Source: Phymatolithon calcareum (lineage: Eukaryota > Rhodophyta > Florideophyceae > Hapalidiales). From it: DNA of 64,000 nt. The notes beneath the pieces are model-generated. The model saw only the letters and a list, made by a program, of their open reading frames with translations. It did no database searches and had not been told where the DNA came from. Where the stretch lies: NCBI GenBank assembly GCA_977006965.1, contig OZ345384.1:248001-312000 (forward strand), read 5' to 3'. Every line of letters begins with the position of its first letter. Position 1 is the stretch's first letter. The position numbers were made by a program, and so were the translations under genes. This document shows positions 31,904 to 42,200 of this stretch, piece by piece.

Positions 31904-32477
31904 ATGGACCGAGCCGGAGGCAATAAACCGGACAAAATGAGCCTCCACTTTATTACCGCTCCGAAAGATGAGAAGAAAGCGAAGAAAGCGAAGAAAGCGA
32001 TTCGCAAGGAATCTCCACCGTCTTCGCCGGTCAAATGTGATATCTGCTCCCTCTCCTTTTCCAAGAAAGGAAATGTCAACAAACACGTAAGTGATTTTGC
32101 AAAACACTGTTTCAATATCGCTGCGCTACAGCAAAAAGGTCTAACACTATCTGATCATGTTCTGCAAGAAGAAAAAGACCGCTCATTTTAATATACGCGA
32201 CCATGAGTGCCCATCTTGCCCGGCGAAATTCCATTTCTTAGATCGACTCGAACGGCACAAAACTGCTGTACACAGTGTGAGTTATTTCAGAAACCAATGT
32301 GCATTTAACACTGCTTTCACTCACTTACTGTGATATTCACACATCATTCAGGAAGAAGAGAAATTATTTAAATGGTTATCCTGCGATGCTACGTTCCAAC
32401 TAAAAAGCCATTTGTCGAAACACAGGAACTCAGCTCATCGGCAAGCGATGGAAGCAGACAGTCAAACATGGACCTGA
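31904..32477 (+). CDS. Three-exon C2H2 zinc-finger protein (exon model inferred)
   Basis: Exon 1 runs from ATG 31904 (or 31937) to 32086: a Lys-rich stretch (KKAKKAKKAIRK) and the start of finger 1, CDICSLSFSKKGNVNKH. A GTAAGT donor follows. Exon 2, about 32172-32276, completes the finger (KKTAH) and encodes finger 2, CPSCPAKFHFLDRLERH then TAVH, before a GTGAGT donor. Exon 3, 32352-32477, follows a TTCAG acceptor and holds finger 3 (CDATFQLKSHLSKHRNSAH), whose first Cys is replaced by Trp, then stops at TGA. Introns are about 85 and 75 nt and both are phase 0. The product, about 137 residues, is probably a nuclear nucleic-acid-binding protein. The exon 2 acceptor was chosen to give a proper His spacing and is the least certain point. 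Confidence 0.65.
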
Positions 32478-33292
32478 GTCACCAACAAGTCTACAATTGC
32501 ATGTCTTGCAATATAAGTAGTACTACAGGGAGAAAGTTATAGGAACCGATTTTTGACGCATGGGACACGTTGTAATGTCAGAGAATCGAATTTTATCTGT
32601 TTCAAAAATTCCATCTTTTTGATGAGCACATCTACGAGTGAAGCTAGGAGATCGTGAAGAATACATAGTTCTTGATCGCTACTTGAAGGATCGCTTCAAC
32701 AGGCCCGAGCTGACAGTTTACTCCTCTCACGTGTCCACGCAGTGGCTTTTTGCCGTGGTCTCATCTGACCTACAGCCTATACTGTCATGCTACCCTCTCG
32801 CTTCGACAGACCACGGCGTCATACAGAAATTCATCGTAGGGGACCAATTCCACATAATTGCTACCAAGTAATGTCCTTATCACACGCCAGCCGTAACGTG
32901 TCTGTAGAATAGGAAAGGAACTCCTACCTGCTATTTGATTGGCGTTCCAGTCGGGACCCTACAGTTTTGGTCAGACCACGGCAAAAGAAGGACAGTTGAA
33001 ATTAAAATAGGGGAAGGACTCCTTACAGTGCCAGTTCAAACGTATTTGCGTTATCCGCTCTTTGGAGCAAATTTGAAATAATTATACGTACCACCGCTGA
33101 GGCAATATAGTCCCCATATTTCCACTTGCGCCGAGATTATGTACTTAGTGTACTCATTTCACTAATTGTCCCTCTTCTCAAATGGTTTCTCCAACGGCCA
33201 TAGATATACTGGAGAATACCGCAGTTTAAAATTTTAAGCACTCTAGTAGAAAAGTGCGTCCGATTTTCGGGCTGGTCTAAACCATCTCGATG
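32478..33292. other. Intergenic, one weak ORF
   Basis: A frame at 32638-32871 gives 77 residues with no recognisable family. TTTTTGCCGTGGTCT at 32747 and AGACCACGGCAAAAG at 32975 form a widely spaced inverted repeat. Nothing else is identified. Confidence 0.4.
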
Positions 33293-33540
33293 TTGGGGAA
33301 GGTGTTGGGAGAGTATGTGGACTGGTCTGAGTCGATTTGAGAGCGTTTGAAATTTTGGTCAAGGTAGTCACCTCGCTGGCGAAGAAGACGCGGGACACCG
33401 ACATGACGGAGATGAGTTCAAAAGACGTTCTTGATGTTGGTGAAGGTGTTGGGAGAGTATGTGGACTGGTCTGAGTCGATTTGAGAGCGTTTGAAATTTT
33501 GGTCAAGGTAGTCTCCCTCTCGGGAGGGAGGACGCGGGAA
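33293..33540. repeat. Direct repeat, two units of ~141 bp
   Basis: GAAGGTGTTGGGAGAG through GTTTGAAATTTTGGTC is present at about 33298-33370 and again at 33439-33511. Each unit is followed by a GACGCGGGA.AC stretch. No coding potential is recognised. Confidence 0.85.
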
Positions 33541-33642
33541 ACAAACATGACGATGATGACCGGAAAACATGTGGAGTAGGATGGTAAAGATGATGGGACA
33601 GTGGTTATGGCGTTTGGTTGTCATTGGGAGACGCTGAGGAGG

Positions 33643-33772
33643 TTTGTTACTTCTGGGTCCGCGTTTCCAGCCTGTTTTCGCAGGTTGTTACTTCTGGGTC
33701 CGCGCACAGAGGCCATTTGGAGGGGGTGCCCTGTAGAGGCCAAAAACGCGGACCCAGAAGTAACAGTTTTAA
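33643..33772. repeat. Foldback with GTTACTTCTGGGTCCGCG arms
   Basis: GTTACTTCTGGGTCCGCG occurs at about 33645 and 33686, and its complement CGCGGACCCAGAAGTAAC at 33750-33767. A further half (GGACCCAGAAGTCAC) is near 33820. It is a small foldback element of unknown class. Confidence 0.8.
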
Positions 33773-33851
33773 ATGGTCAAAATAGGATTTTGTCGATTGT
33801 TTGAGTAAGTGGCACATTTGGACCCAGAAGTCACGAAAGAATATACCTAGG

Positions 33852-35310
33852 TATGATACTACCTGGGCAGCAGCAGCGCACGCGTATCATACAATGCCCA
33901 GTTCTCGTTTTGTTAATTTCGAGTACGAGTGGAATTGAAAATAAAATTTGAAATATTATTAATACTGAAAAGAACTTGAAAATAGAATTGAAAGATGAAT
34001 TGAAAATTGAATAGGAAATTGAATTGATTATAGACCTGAAACCAGAATTGAAAATAGAACTGAACATCAAATACAAAATGGAATTGTAAAAATTGGAAAT
34101 GTAACTTAGAATTGAAATGAATATTAAATTGAAAATAGATTTTGTGCAGCACCTGTCCACACGTATTATACAATGCGACAATAACTCCTTCTGTATGTCA
34201 AGTAGGATACCAGCTGGGCTGCAGCTCTCCATGCTAGTTGGGCTGTAGCGGCCCAGACGTATTATACAATGCCATGCTGACTAGAGTATGATATGCCCAC
34301 GCAATGCCACGTTCACACGTTGTCGAAATCAAGTATGATACCAGCTGGGCAGCAGGTGCCCACGCGTATCAAAAAATAACAAATTGCCTCCTTGTCGATA
34401 TCTAGTATGATACGAACTGGGCAGCAGCTGCCCACGCGTATCATACAAAGCAACGTTCATACCTTGTCGATATCAAGTATGATACCAACTGGGCAGCAGC
34501 TGCCCACGCGTATCATACAATGCCACGTTGAATTCTTGTCGATATCTAGTATGATACCAACTGGGCAGCAGCTGCCCACGCGTATCATACAAAGTCACGT
34601 TCACACCTTGTCGATATCAAGTATGATACCAGCTGAGCATGCCCACGCGTATCATACAATGCCACGTTGACTCCTTGTCGATATCTAGTATGATACCAAC
34701 TGGGCAGCAGCTGCCCACGCGAATCATACAATGCCACGTTGAATTCTTGTCGATATCTAGTATGATACCAACTGGGCAGCAGCTGCCCACGCGTATCATA
34801 CAAAGCCACGTTCACACGTTGTCTATATCAAGTATGATACCAGCTGGGCAGCTGGTGCCCACGCGTATCATACAATGCCACGTTGACTCCTTGTCGATAT
34901 GTAGTATGATACAAACTGGGAAGCAGCTGCCCACGCGAATCATACAATGCCACGTTCACACCTTGACGAAATCAAGTATGATACCAGCTGGGCAGCTGCT
35001 TCCCACACGAACTATACAATGCCACGTTCACACCTTGACGAAATCAAGGATGATACCAGCTGGCCAGCAGCCGCCCACGCGTATCATACAATGCCACGTT
35101 GAATTCTTGTCCATATCTAGTATGATACGACCTGGGCAGCAGCTGCCCACGCGTATCATACAAAGCCACGTTCACACGTTGTCGATATCAAGTATGATAC
35201 CAGCTGGGCAGCTGCTGCCCACGCGTATCATACAAAGCCACGTTGACTCTTTTTTCATATCGAGTATTATTCCAGTTATGGAGCTGCTGCCCAGTCGTTT
35301 TATACAATAA
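33852..35310. repeat. 71-bp palindromic satellite array
   Basis: After scattered monomers (33852, 34198), about 13 units run from 34334 to 35310 with a period of 71 bases. Each unit has a dyad core, GTATGATAC..TGGGCAGC and GCTGCCCA..GTATCATAC, and a 30-base spacer. Three spacer types, with GTTGAATTC (A), GTTCACACC/G (B) and GTTGACTCC (C), recur in the order ABC ABC BB ABC, a 213-base higher-order unit. Long frames over the array exist because three units span whole codons; they are not considered genes. Confidence 0.9.
33900..34140. repeat. AT-rich degenerate GAATTGAAAAT repeat
   Basis: About 20 degenerate units of the type GAATTGAAAATA. Not coding. Confidence 0.7.
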
Positions 35311-35469
35311 TGCAAGATTCCTTCAAAAAGGACTTCCAAAATTTCAACGGTGATCATCCTCAATTTGGCGTCATATCTCGTTGTTTCATTACGGGGTCGC
35401 CTGTATCGCATTGTTGTAGTTGCATTCTCAACGAAATAGTTTACAGTTCGACATGTCCAAGAGTGGAAA

Positions 35470-35886
35470 ATGACTTCTAAAAGTCATGCAGAGTGCCCTG
35501 AAAAGGATCGGTCAAAATGTCAATGCTATTTCATCCCCAGCTTCCTGTCAGACCTTTTCTTTTCCATGACCAGTCCTTTCTATCGTCCAGTTTCTAGCGT
35601 ACCGAATTACTTCTGTTCCGAGTTATCAAGCAGTGTAGATTATCTTTCCAAAATCATGCCAAACTCCCTGGAAAATGACGTTCAATATGTGAATGTTTTT
35701 TATTTTTACTTCGGAGAGCTTGTGCGCTTCAGACTCACAAATCCCAATCACGATTGCATTTGCACACTTCGATTTCGTGGCAGTTCTATTTTTGAAATTG
35801 CTAATTTTGAAAGATATCGGAATCATCGAAGATCATTTCCTCTTCTGCTACTAAATCTTTGCAAGTCGCATTGGGCAAAAATATAG
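35470..35886 (+). CDS. Hypothetical 138-residue ORF
   Basis: An open frame just past the satellite array. The translation has Cys and aromatic residues but no recognisable motif. Two parts of the DNA resemble each other (AAAAGTCATGCAGAGTGCCCTG and AAAATCATGCCAAACTCCCTG), suggesting an internal repeat. It may not be real. Confidence 0.2.
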   Translation: MTSKSHAECPEKDRSKCQCYFIPSFLSDLFFSMTSPFYRPVSSVPNYFCSELSSSVDYLSKIMPNSLENDVQYVNVFYFYFGELVRFRLTNPNHDCICTLRFRGSSIFEIANFERYRNHRRSFPLLLLNLCKSHWAKI

Positions 35887-36149
35887 TTGAAGTTCTCGAA
35901 ATGAATAGAGACTTCGTTTCTAAGAACGTCCTCTCTCAGGAATAGTCTTTGCATACCTGCTGACAACGTGGCGCATAAGTTTCCCCTGTTACCTTCTGTT
36001 CTAAACCGCCGTCCTCTGCTCCTCCGTTTTTCACCCCTCCATTAGTGCCACCACAAGACATCAATAGGGCTCACTGAGATTTTGTTCCTTCGAGACTTTT
36101 TCTCAGCAAACTATTTTCACACAATACGTCATCCTTCTGCAGTACTGAT

Positions 36150-36310
36150 ACCAGCTGGGCAGCAGCTGCCCACGCATAACATGCCATGGCACGTACACTC
36201 GTTGTCGATGTCAAAATTCTGGCTGGACAGCAGCGACGCACGTGTATCATTCAGCGCCATGTAGACTCGTTGTCGCTGTCAAGTATGATTTCATCTGGTC
36301 AGCCTCTTCC
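36150..36310. repeat. Satellite dyad monomers, degenerate
   Basis: One good dyad (GATACCAGCTGGGCAG..CTGCCCACGC) near 36148-36185 and two decayed copies to 36310, about 50 bases from the 3' side of ParB-oxygenase relic 3. Confidence 0.75.
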
Positions 36311-36363
36311 CATTGTGATAATACTGCTAGTTTCGTTATGGCCTCCGTTTTTGTAAATGTTGC

Positions 36364-36560
36364 TCAACGGCCATACGAATAGCGGCAATGGATCTCTTTC
36401 CGTCGCCACCAAGATGAACGATGTCTCCTTCGTTGGCGTAAACTTGCTTTAAGCATTCTTCTTGAAAGCTGTCTGTGGCTCCTGGCTCTATGTCCCTCCA
36501 TTTCAGCCACAACCCGACTCCCTAATTCAGCTGCTCTCAACGTGAAGGATGCCAAACGTT
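36364..36560 (-). pseudogene. ParB-oxygenase-like family, relic 3
   Basis: The minus strand gives ELGSRVVAEMEG, aligned with GCLVVAEFEG of the 877-residue protein. Beyond this the similarity continues at DNA level in shifted frames (GGAGCCACAGACAGC; GTCGCCACCAAGATGAAC against the same region of relic 2). It is short and frameshifted. Confidence 0.65.
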
Positions 36561-37379
36561 TCATGGCCTCGTCTTTGAAACGTTTCGATTCATGTACCTC
36601 CTCAAATTGCTTCCCCGCCGATATCTTTTCTCCTTTCAAACACTGTCCAACAACACCATCCACATCTTCTCCTCATGCACTTCGTCTAGTAGAGTGTCAA
36701 CAGTATCTCAGAAAGCTTTTTCTCCAATCTCAAGCTGCATTCTATTTCCTGTGTTACCGACAGCCCAGCGCATGACTTATTGGCCGAAGGATTTGGCAGC
36801 TCAGAGTTTGTCTACATTTCGCGTTCCAGCGAATTCTCTTCCGTTTCATCTACTTTCTCCTCGTCAACCAGCTTCACCGCCTTCCTCCTTAACTTGTCTT
36901 TCGATTGCCACTTTCTTACGGTACAGCTCTCACTATGCGTGTTACTCACGATCAATTGCAACCTCTCTTCGAGCTGAGATATATTGCATCATGCAAATGA
37001 ACTTAGAGAATTACGTTTTGCTAACATTCCGCACTGTATTGCAAAACACGTGTATGTGGGGGTACTTATACCTAACGAGCTTTTTTGAATAACGTTATAT
37101 AAATATAAAAAATTATTTATAATCCAAGGATTGAAATAAATAACAATTGAGTACAGTTTACAGTTGCTCGAATAAGTCTTATGGCGAAATATTATTGGAG
37201 GAGCCAACTGTTACCTTGCACGCATCAATTCCCTATGGCAGCATATTATTGGCCTGCCCAAAATGATTACAGCCAATGAAAATGAAGCGTAAAATTATTA
37301 TGAATGATATATGAATTACCAATCAGATTCGAGAACAAATTACTTTTCCACATACTTTTTCGCAGCAGCGACCAGATCT
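36561..37379. other. Intergenic, nothing recognised
   Basis: Serine- and phenylalanine-rich short frames only (36592-37092); no family or repeat recognised. Confidence 0.35.
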
Positions 37380-38532
37380 GGCGCAGCAACTTGCCGTCCG
37401 CGCAGAGTCACGCAAAAAGTACTACTCGAAAGCTCTCATCGAGACGAAGTGATCGGTACTAAGCGCGCAATTCTGCGCGAACGCGAAGTTAGTGCGCCGA
37501 AAACGAAGTAGTGTAGCCAAAAATATATATAAAATAGGATTTTGATTTTTGGCGGGCCAAATTGGCGCACATGATTTTTTCGTAACATGTCAATTTAAAT
37601 TTAGAATCCTATTTTTTATATATTTTTGCACCGTTTTCTCGGATTTCGGCGCACAAACTTGCCGTTCACGCAGAATTACGCATTTGGTACTGCTCAAAAG
37701 CTCTAAGCGAGACGAAGTGATCGGTACTAAGCGCGCAATTCTGCGCAAACGGGAAGTTAGTGCGCCGAAAACCAAGTAGTGTGCCCAAAAATATATATAA
37801 AATAGGATTTTGATTTTTGGCGGGCCAAATTGGCGCACATTTTTTTTCGTAACATGTCAATGTAAATTTAGAATCTTATTTTTTATATATTTTTGGACCG
37901 TTTCCACGGATTTCGGCGCACCAACTTTCCGGCTCCGCAGTGTTGCGCACTTGGTACCGATCTCTTAGTCGTAATGAGACATTTTGAATGGTTCCAAGCG
38001 CGTAACTCTGCGCGAACGGGAAGTTGGTGCGCTGAGAACCGTGGAGTGTGCCTAAAAATATATATAAAATAGGATTTCAATTTTTTGGCGGGCAAAATTG
38101 GCGGCAATTTATTTTGGGCAAAGTTGTCAATTTAAATTTAGAATCCTATTTTGTATATATTTTTCGCCCGATTCCACTGTTTTTGGCGCACTAACTTCCC
38201 GTTCGCGCAGAGATACACGCTCGGTACCATTCGAAAGCTCTCATCGTGGCGAAGAGAACAGTATCAAGCGCGTAACGCTGCGCAGACGGGAAGTTGGTGC
38301 CCAAAAAACTGAGAAATCGGCCGAAAAATATATAAAAAATAACTGCTATGCTATCATAAATTTAGATTCCTGTTTTGTAGAAATATTTGGGAGACATTTC
38401 CAGGGATCTGGCGCACCATGTTTCCGTTGGCGCACTCTTGCGCGCGTGGCACCGTTGGAAAGCGCGTGGCGAGAGCTTTCCAACGGTACCAGGCGCGCAA
38501 GTGTGCGGGCAAGGGAAAAAATGCGCCACCTG
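37380..38532. repeat. Tandem array of five ~120-bp palindromes (module B)
   Basis: Dyads start at about 37380, 37648, 37914, 38185 and 38410, a period of about 268 bases (the last 225). Arms read GGCGCAC.AACTTGCCG/TTCGCGCAGA..TACGC and its complement GCGTAA.TCTGCGCGAACGGGAAGTT.GTGCGCC around a GGTAC..AAAGC centre. Spacers share AAAATATATATAAAATAGGATTT. The last copy is diverged (GCGCACCATGTTTCCG). The array is related to the palindromes at 27.7-28.0 kb and 44.9-45.3 kb. Confidence 0.9.
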
Positions 38533-38680
38533 GGACCGACCGGCGAAAAAGTATCTAAAAAGTAGGTTCGAGTGCTGGGAGTCTTGGATGCAGGCTGAAT
38601 TTAATGATACTTTACAATCCTGAAAAACTCATAAAATGGGCCATCTGAGAGGGTCTTCCACAGGGGCGAAAATCGCAGCT

Positions 38681-38870
38681 GGCTCGCATGGCTCCAGGAA
38701 AAATATGTAAATTTCAACTTTGTCTCGCATGGCTCCGCCGGTCACCTGACAAAATGAGGTCATAAATGAGGGGTCTCCCAGAAGGTCCAACTTGTGGAGC
38801 CATGCGAGCCACTCAGCCTAATTTTCCATTAAAATTTATACGATGGAGCCATGCGAGTCAGCGGAAACTA
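38681..38870. repeat. Four-site module, copy B (GGCTCGCATGGCTCC)
   Basis: Sites at 38681 and 38722 (forward) and 38796 and 38845 (complement GGAGCCATGCGAGCC/TC), with the same 41/74/49 spacing as copy A. CAGCGGAAACTATATAGG follows. A right half of a TATGATA foldback (CTTCGAAGAACAGGGGTTATCATA) abuts it at 38877-38901. Confidence 0.9.
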
Positions 38871-39202
38871 TATAGGCTTCGAAGAACAGGGGTTATCATA
38901 ATAACTTGACACGAATTCTATTCTATTGTTATTGATTTAAAAAATTTTCAAATACCCGTCTTGCAGCAGCGTTTATCATACTCGTACGATTCAAACTGTG
39001 TAGCAGCTATACACTATTCCAAGTGTCTACCCAATCTTCCCTACCTATCAAGACTCATGAATTCCACTGCCTCTTCCCTGTTACCCCTAGCTCATCTTTT
39101 TTCTTACTACTTCCGCTTAAACGCATACAATTTCTTTCATTTTTATTACATTTCCATCAACCAAATCTCAAACTACTTCTACTCTTTTAGAGTAGAGCGT
39201 AT

Positions 39203-42200
39203 CTACAATCCAAACACATGTAGCTTAAACTCTCTATGCGCCCAATTCATCACCTCAAACAGCGCTGCGGGCTCCTCCACGCTGTCGCTCAACAGCCAGT
39301 CCGCCATGTCTTTTGCCACCTTCATCCGTCCGCTTCTCAATGCAGGAAAAGCATTACACATCAACTGCCGGGCACGAGCGTCCCCATAACAGAAGAGTAC
39401 CAGTTTCGTGATCGACTCGTAAGGGCACGCACCCTGTCTCCCGTATTCGCTTGCACTGTGTACGTTCCTTCCCCTAACTTCTTGCATGAAACATTGCCTG
39501 CACCTCGAATACTGCGACGCTTGCACCGACTGCAGAACATTGCACTTATTCGTCCAGTGTCCTGATTGCATGCAGCGCATGCACACACTTCTTGTATACC
39601 TGCACCGCTCCATGTTGCAGCTGTGCACGTCGTCTTGCATCATGCGCCCATACGCCGTGGGTTCTTCGCGGAACTCTCTGCTCAAGCACGTCATCACCAA
39701 ACAAGCAATGCAGTATTTGGACAGCTCTCGCCCCCAGCGTCGCATTCGTTCCACTTCGTCCATCGACTGCTCTTGCGACTCCTTCCTCTTCTTCTTCGCT
39801 CTCTCCACCTCCTCCTCCGACAGTCGCTTACTCCCGCAAACGACAACTCCACAGTCTTCAATCTGGCCCTCCCTCACTGTTCCTCTCTTGTCCTTGCAAA
39901 TGTCGCACAGCTCCACCGTGACAGGACCAACTCCACGCTCAATGCATGTGGGATAGCTTGCAAGACCTTCGAGGAACCGTTCCATTCGAAGGCGTCGGCA
40001 TTCTTTGTCATTTTCAGCCCACTCATTGAAACTTCCGACACCTTCGATCACAGCAGGCACATCTCCTCCACGTGCCCGAGACAAGTGACCACAGTGGTAG
40101 AGTACAGTTACATTCGCTTTCTTCCCGTCCCGTCCACCCCTTCCGCATCCTTGCCAAAACTCAACAAGCGAGCGCGCACCACCGGCCACAATCACAGACC
40201 GAACATTCGGTGCATCTGTCCCGGTGCAGAACCCATCAGTTGCGATCATGACGGTTAACACATCCTTCTTCGCCTTCTCCCACAGCATGCTCGTCCTTTG
40301 CCTTTCCCTGTCACTCAATTTGCTGTGATACTTCAACACAGAAACGCCACGGATGGACGCCTCTTGTACTGCTTTCACAAACAGCTCAACATCCGCGATA
40401 GTTAGGCATACAACAAGCCCTCGCGCTCCTTCTCCACTGCCCTATCGACACCTAGCTACTGCCAGCCGGATTTCGACGACAACACGTCTCTTCAGAGTTC
40501 CCATACTGCTGTCTGCAAGCCGTACGACATTTAAACAAAGGTTGGGTCGGCACGGGTCTCCACGAATCACCTCAAGTCCGTCCACATCTACTCCGCATAT
40601 CGGTGCAATGCGCTCCAGCATTGCTTGCGGTGCTGTTGCAGTCAGCAACACCCGTTGACAGTCAATGCTGAGGTCGGCCATGCTCTGCATTCTTACCATG
40701 CTCGTGCGGTAGGTGTGCGCAAAAAGCGGAATGTGTGCTTCGTCGATCACAATGCGATTAAGATTTCCTTGACTTCTCAATCGGTTGGTAATACCATGCA
40801 GCTCAGGACGACCGATCTCCTCCGGTGCGAAAAGAAGAACTCTCCCCACCCCGCTTCTGTACTCAGTATACTGACCTAGGCGTTGCACACAGATACCAGC
40901 GCGCAGAAGACGGTCCTTCGTCTCGTACAGAAGCGCTCGCAGCGGCGATACCCACATGGTTACTCCAGCCTCGTACAGAATCGGCCCCATCACAACTGCT
41001 GTCTTTCCGCAACCGGTAGCTAGAATGACAGCAACATCCGATCTTCTGCCAGCGACCGCCTCCATGGCAAACTTCTGCTCCGCCGATCGGAATTCAACGC
41101 TCGCATTTCTCGTCACCTTCCGCAGCGCATTCGTTGCATCAAACCCATTCCCGCAAGAACCAGAACTTCTCCTTGGCGTCACGTCGGAAGGAGCTGCATC
41201 TACGGATAGTATCGCATTCCCTGTGGCTTCTTCTGAAAACAGTCTCCGACAAACGTTATCGACAGACTCCGGATCATAATTAAAGCCAGGAACACAACCT
41301 CTTGATTGTGTCACTGACTCCAATTTCTTAAAAACCCGGTCTGCCACAACATCTGCCAACACTGCCAGCTGCTGTTCCGTCATATCTTTCCCACCCGTTC
41401 CTGGACTGCTCCTCTCGCCATCTCCAGATCGCGAAGCCGTCTTCGTGCGCAACCCAATGTCCGTCTGCCACTCATACGACGCTAGACGGAAAATCTGCAC
41501 AACTTGTTCGTCTGGTTCCAAAGAGTCATCACCGAGACGACTTGATTGCGCGTAAAACAAAGTTGCTGTCCTCAAAGTATGACCAGCCTGCAGAACCGCG
41601 GCCCGATCGACGCCGTCATTATCGTCGCCAATATCTTCTCCTTCCGTCCCTTCCAGAGCCAAACACTTCGCACGGTAAGACTCCCGACCCTTCATCTTCA
41701 CGAAACCGCGCTGCCACTGACGGAACTGCGAGAAACTCAGAGGAAACTTGTACTTAGCAAACACCGTTCCGATCCGTTCGGCGACCCGTTCAGGCTTCAC
41801 AACTCCGAGACAGACACTGTCCCGGAGAAGCCACCGCTCTCGCAGTATGGCTTCCCCTTCTGCACCAGCCGGAACTTCTACCGACTGTTCCTTCATTTCC
41901 GCATACTGCACCATGACAGGGTGCACAAGCAGTAGAAACGCCTTGAACAGAAATGACGTCTCCTCGTCCAGATGTCGCGATATAAAAAAGTTTCGACATT
42001 GACGCACGCTTCGACTCTTGTTGAACTTTGGTTTGATCATCACCTCTTGGCCCACGAAGAAGATAGCACGTTTGCAACTCGGAGTGTTCCGCAGTCCCAT
42101 ACTACCGATCTCCGTCCCGCGCCCAGGCCCTCCAGCGCCGAGGTGCAGTGCCGTAAGGAACAATGGAACTAGGTTTCTTGCCGCTTTAGTCCATGCATCC

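Noticed and set aside
34639-35310. A 223-codon frame with repeated MIPTGQQLPTRIIQ units
   Set aside because: It is an open frame through the 71-bp satellite; three units make 213 bases, so lack of a stop follows from the repeat and no start or homologue supports a protein.
37380-38532. CRISPR-like array of regularly spaced repeats
   Set aside because: Repeats are ~120-bp palindromes with similar spacers in a eukaryotic genome; spacers are not unique and no cas genes occur.
39486-40258. Plus-strand frames of 156 and 230 codons
   Set aside because: Antisense to the Cys-rich C-terminus and helicase of TLH2.
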